A stretch of 64,000 nt of DNA from Bolinopsis microptera. Taxonomy: Eukaryota; Ctenophora; Tentaculata; Lobata; Bolinopsidae. Under the pieces are notes generated by a model that had not been told where the DNA came from, did not search any database, and saw only the letters and a program-made list of their open reading frames with translations. Of this stretch, positions 63,914 through 64,000 are shown piece by piece. The position numbers were made by a program, and so were the translations under genes. Each line of letters begins with the position of its first letter. Position 1 is the first letter of the stretch. The DNA lies in contig NC_087074.1 in NCBI RefSeq assembly GCF_026151205.1, positions 15,066,667 to 15,130,666 on the forward strand. Direction: 5' to 3'.

Positions 63914-64000
63914 CTAAGTAAATATATTGTACTTAGCACTAAATAAAATTTAGTAGCAACATGAAATAAAGCTCAAAAAGATTTGAAAAAAAGGAGTTAG

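Overview
This is an AT-rich piece of an animal nuclear genome, most likely from an invertebrate. Genes are split by GT-AG introns, intergenic DNA is full of minisatellites and decayed DNA transposons, and the recognisable products are animal-type: a titin/MLCK-family kinase with Ig domains, a Golgi carbohydrate sulfotransferase, an FBXO36-type F-box protein and a CTR copper-transporter relative. I cannot name the phylum from the sequence alone. No bacterial operons, CRISPR arrays, rRNA or convincing tRNA genes are visible.

Layout. 1-3550: repeat-rich DNA with a 366-bp segment present twice (one copy carrying an insertion), a block with inverted poly-G/poly-C tracts, and a TA-flanked transposon with terminal inverted repeats. 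3796-5316 (+): an intronless CHST15-like sulfotransferase. 7173-9453 (+): the last three coding exons of an FBXO36-like gene, with a ~92-bp repeat in one intron. 10613-11435: a decayed Merlin/IS1016-type transposon with an 8-bp target duplication. 13916-15240 (-): a multicopper oxidase (laccase) pseudogene. 15946-16085 (+): a probable first coding exon behind a TATA box.

17299-35624 (-): the main gene of the window. I could join 13 exons without a phase conflict into a 1227-residue protein whose kinase domain starts almost at the N-terminus, followed by two Ig domains and a long disordered tail containing an EPVKPV repeat. An intronless phytanoyl-CoA-dioxygenase-like gene (28155-28970) lies in one of its introns on the same strand. 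Two of its introns end in minisatellites that abut the 3' splice site; one of these repeats a branchpoint plus pyrimidine tract about 45 times.

36000-47500 is mostly non-coding as far as I can see, with exon-like scraps and a CCAAT-box array at 45838-45945. 47546-48361 (-): a two-exon CTR-family protein that lacks the MxxxM copper-filter motif. 52040-52903 (+): an unrecognised charged, probably nuclear protein. 56352-63913 (-): three phase-compatible exons of an unrecognised gene running off the right edge, separated by introns with a hairpin-forming minisatellite and a 280-bp GA microsatellite.

The genes do not form an obvious pathway; this looks like ordinary animal gene order. Exon boundaries come from splice consensus, reading-phase continuity and family resemblance read by eye; none is supported by transcript data here.
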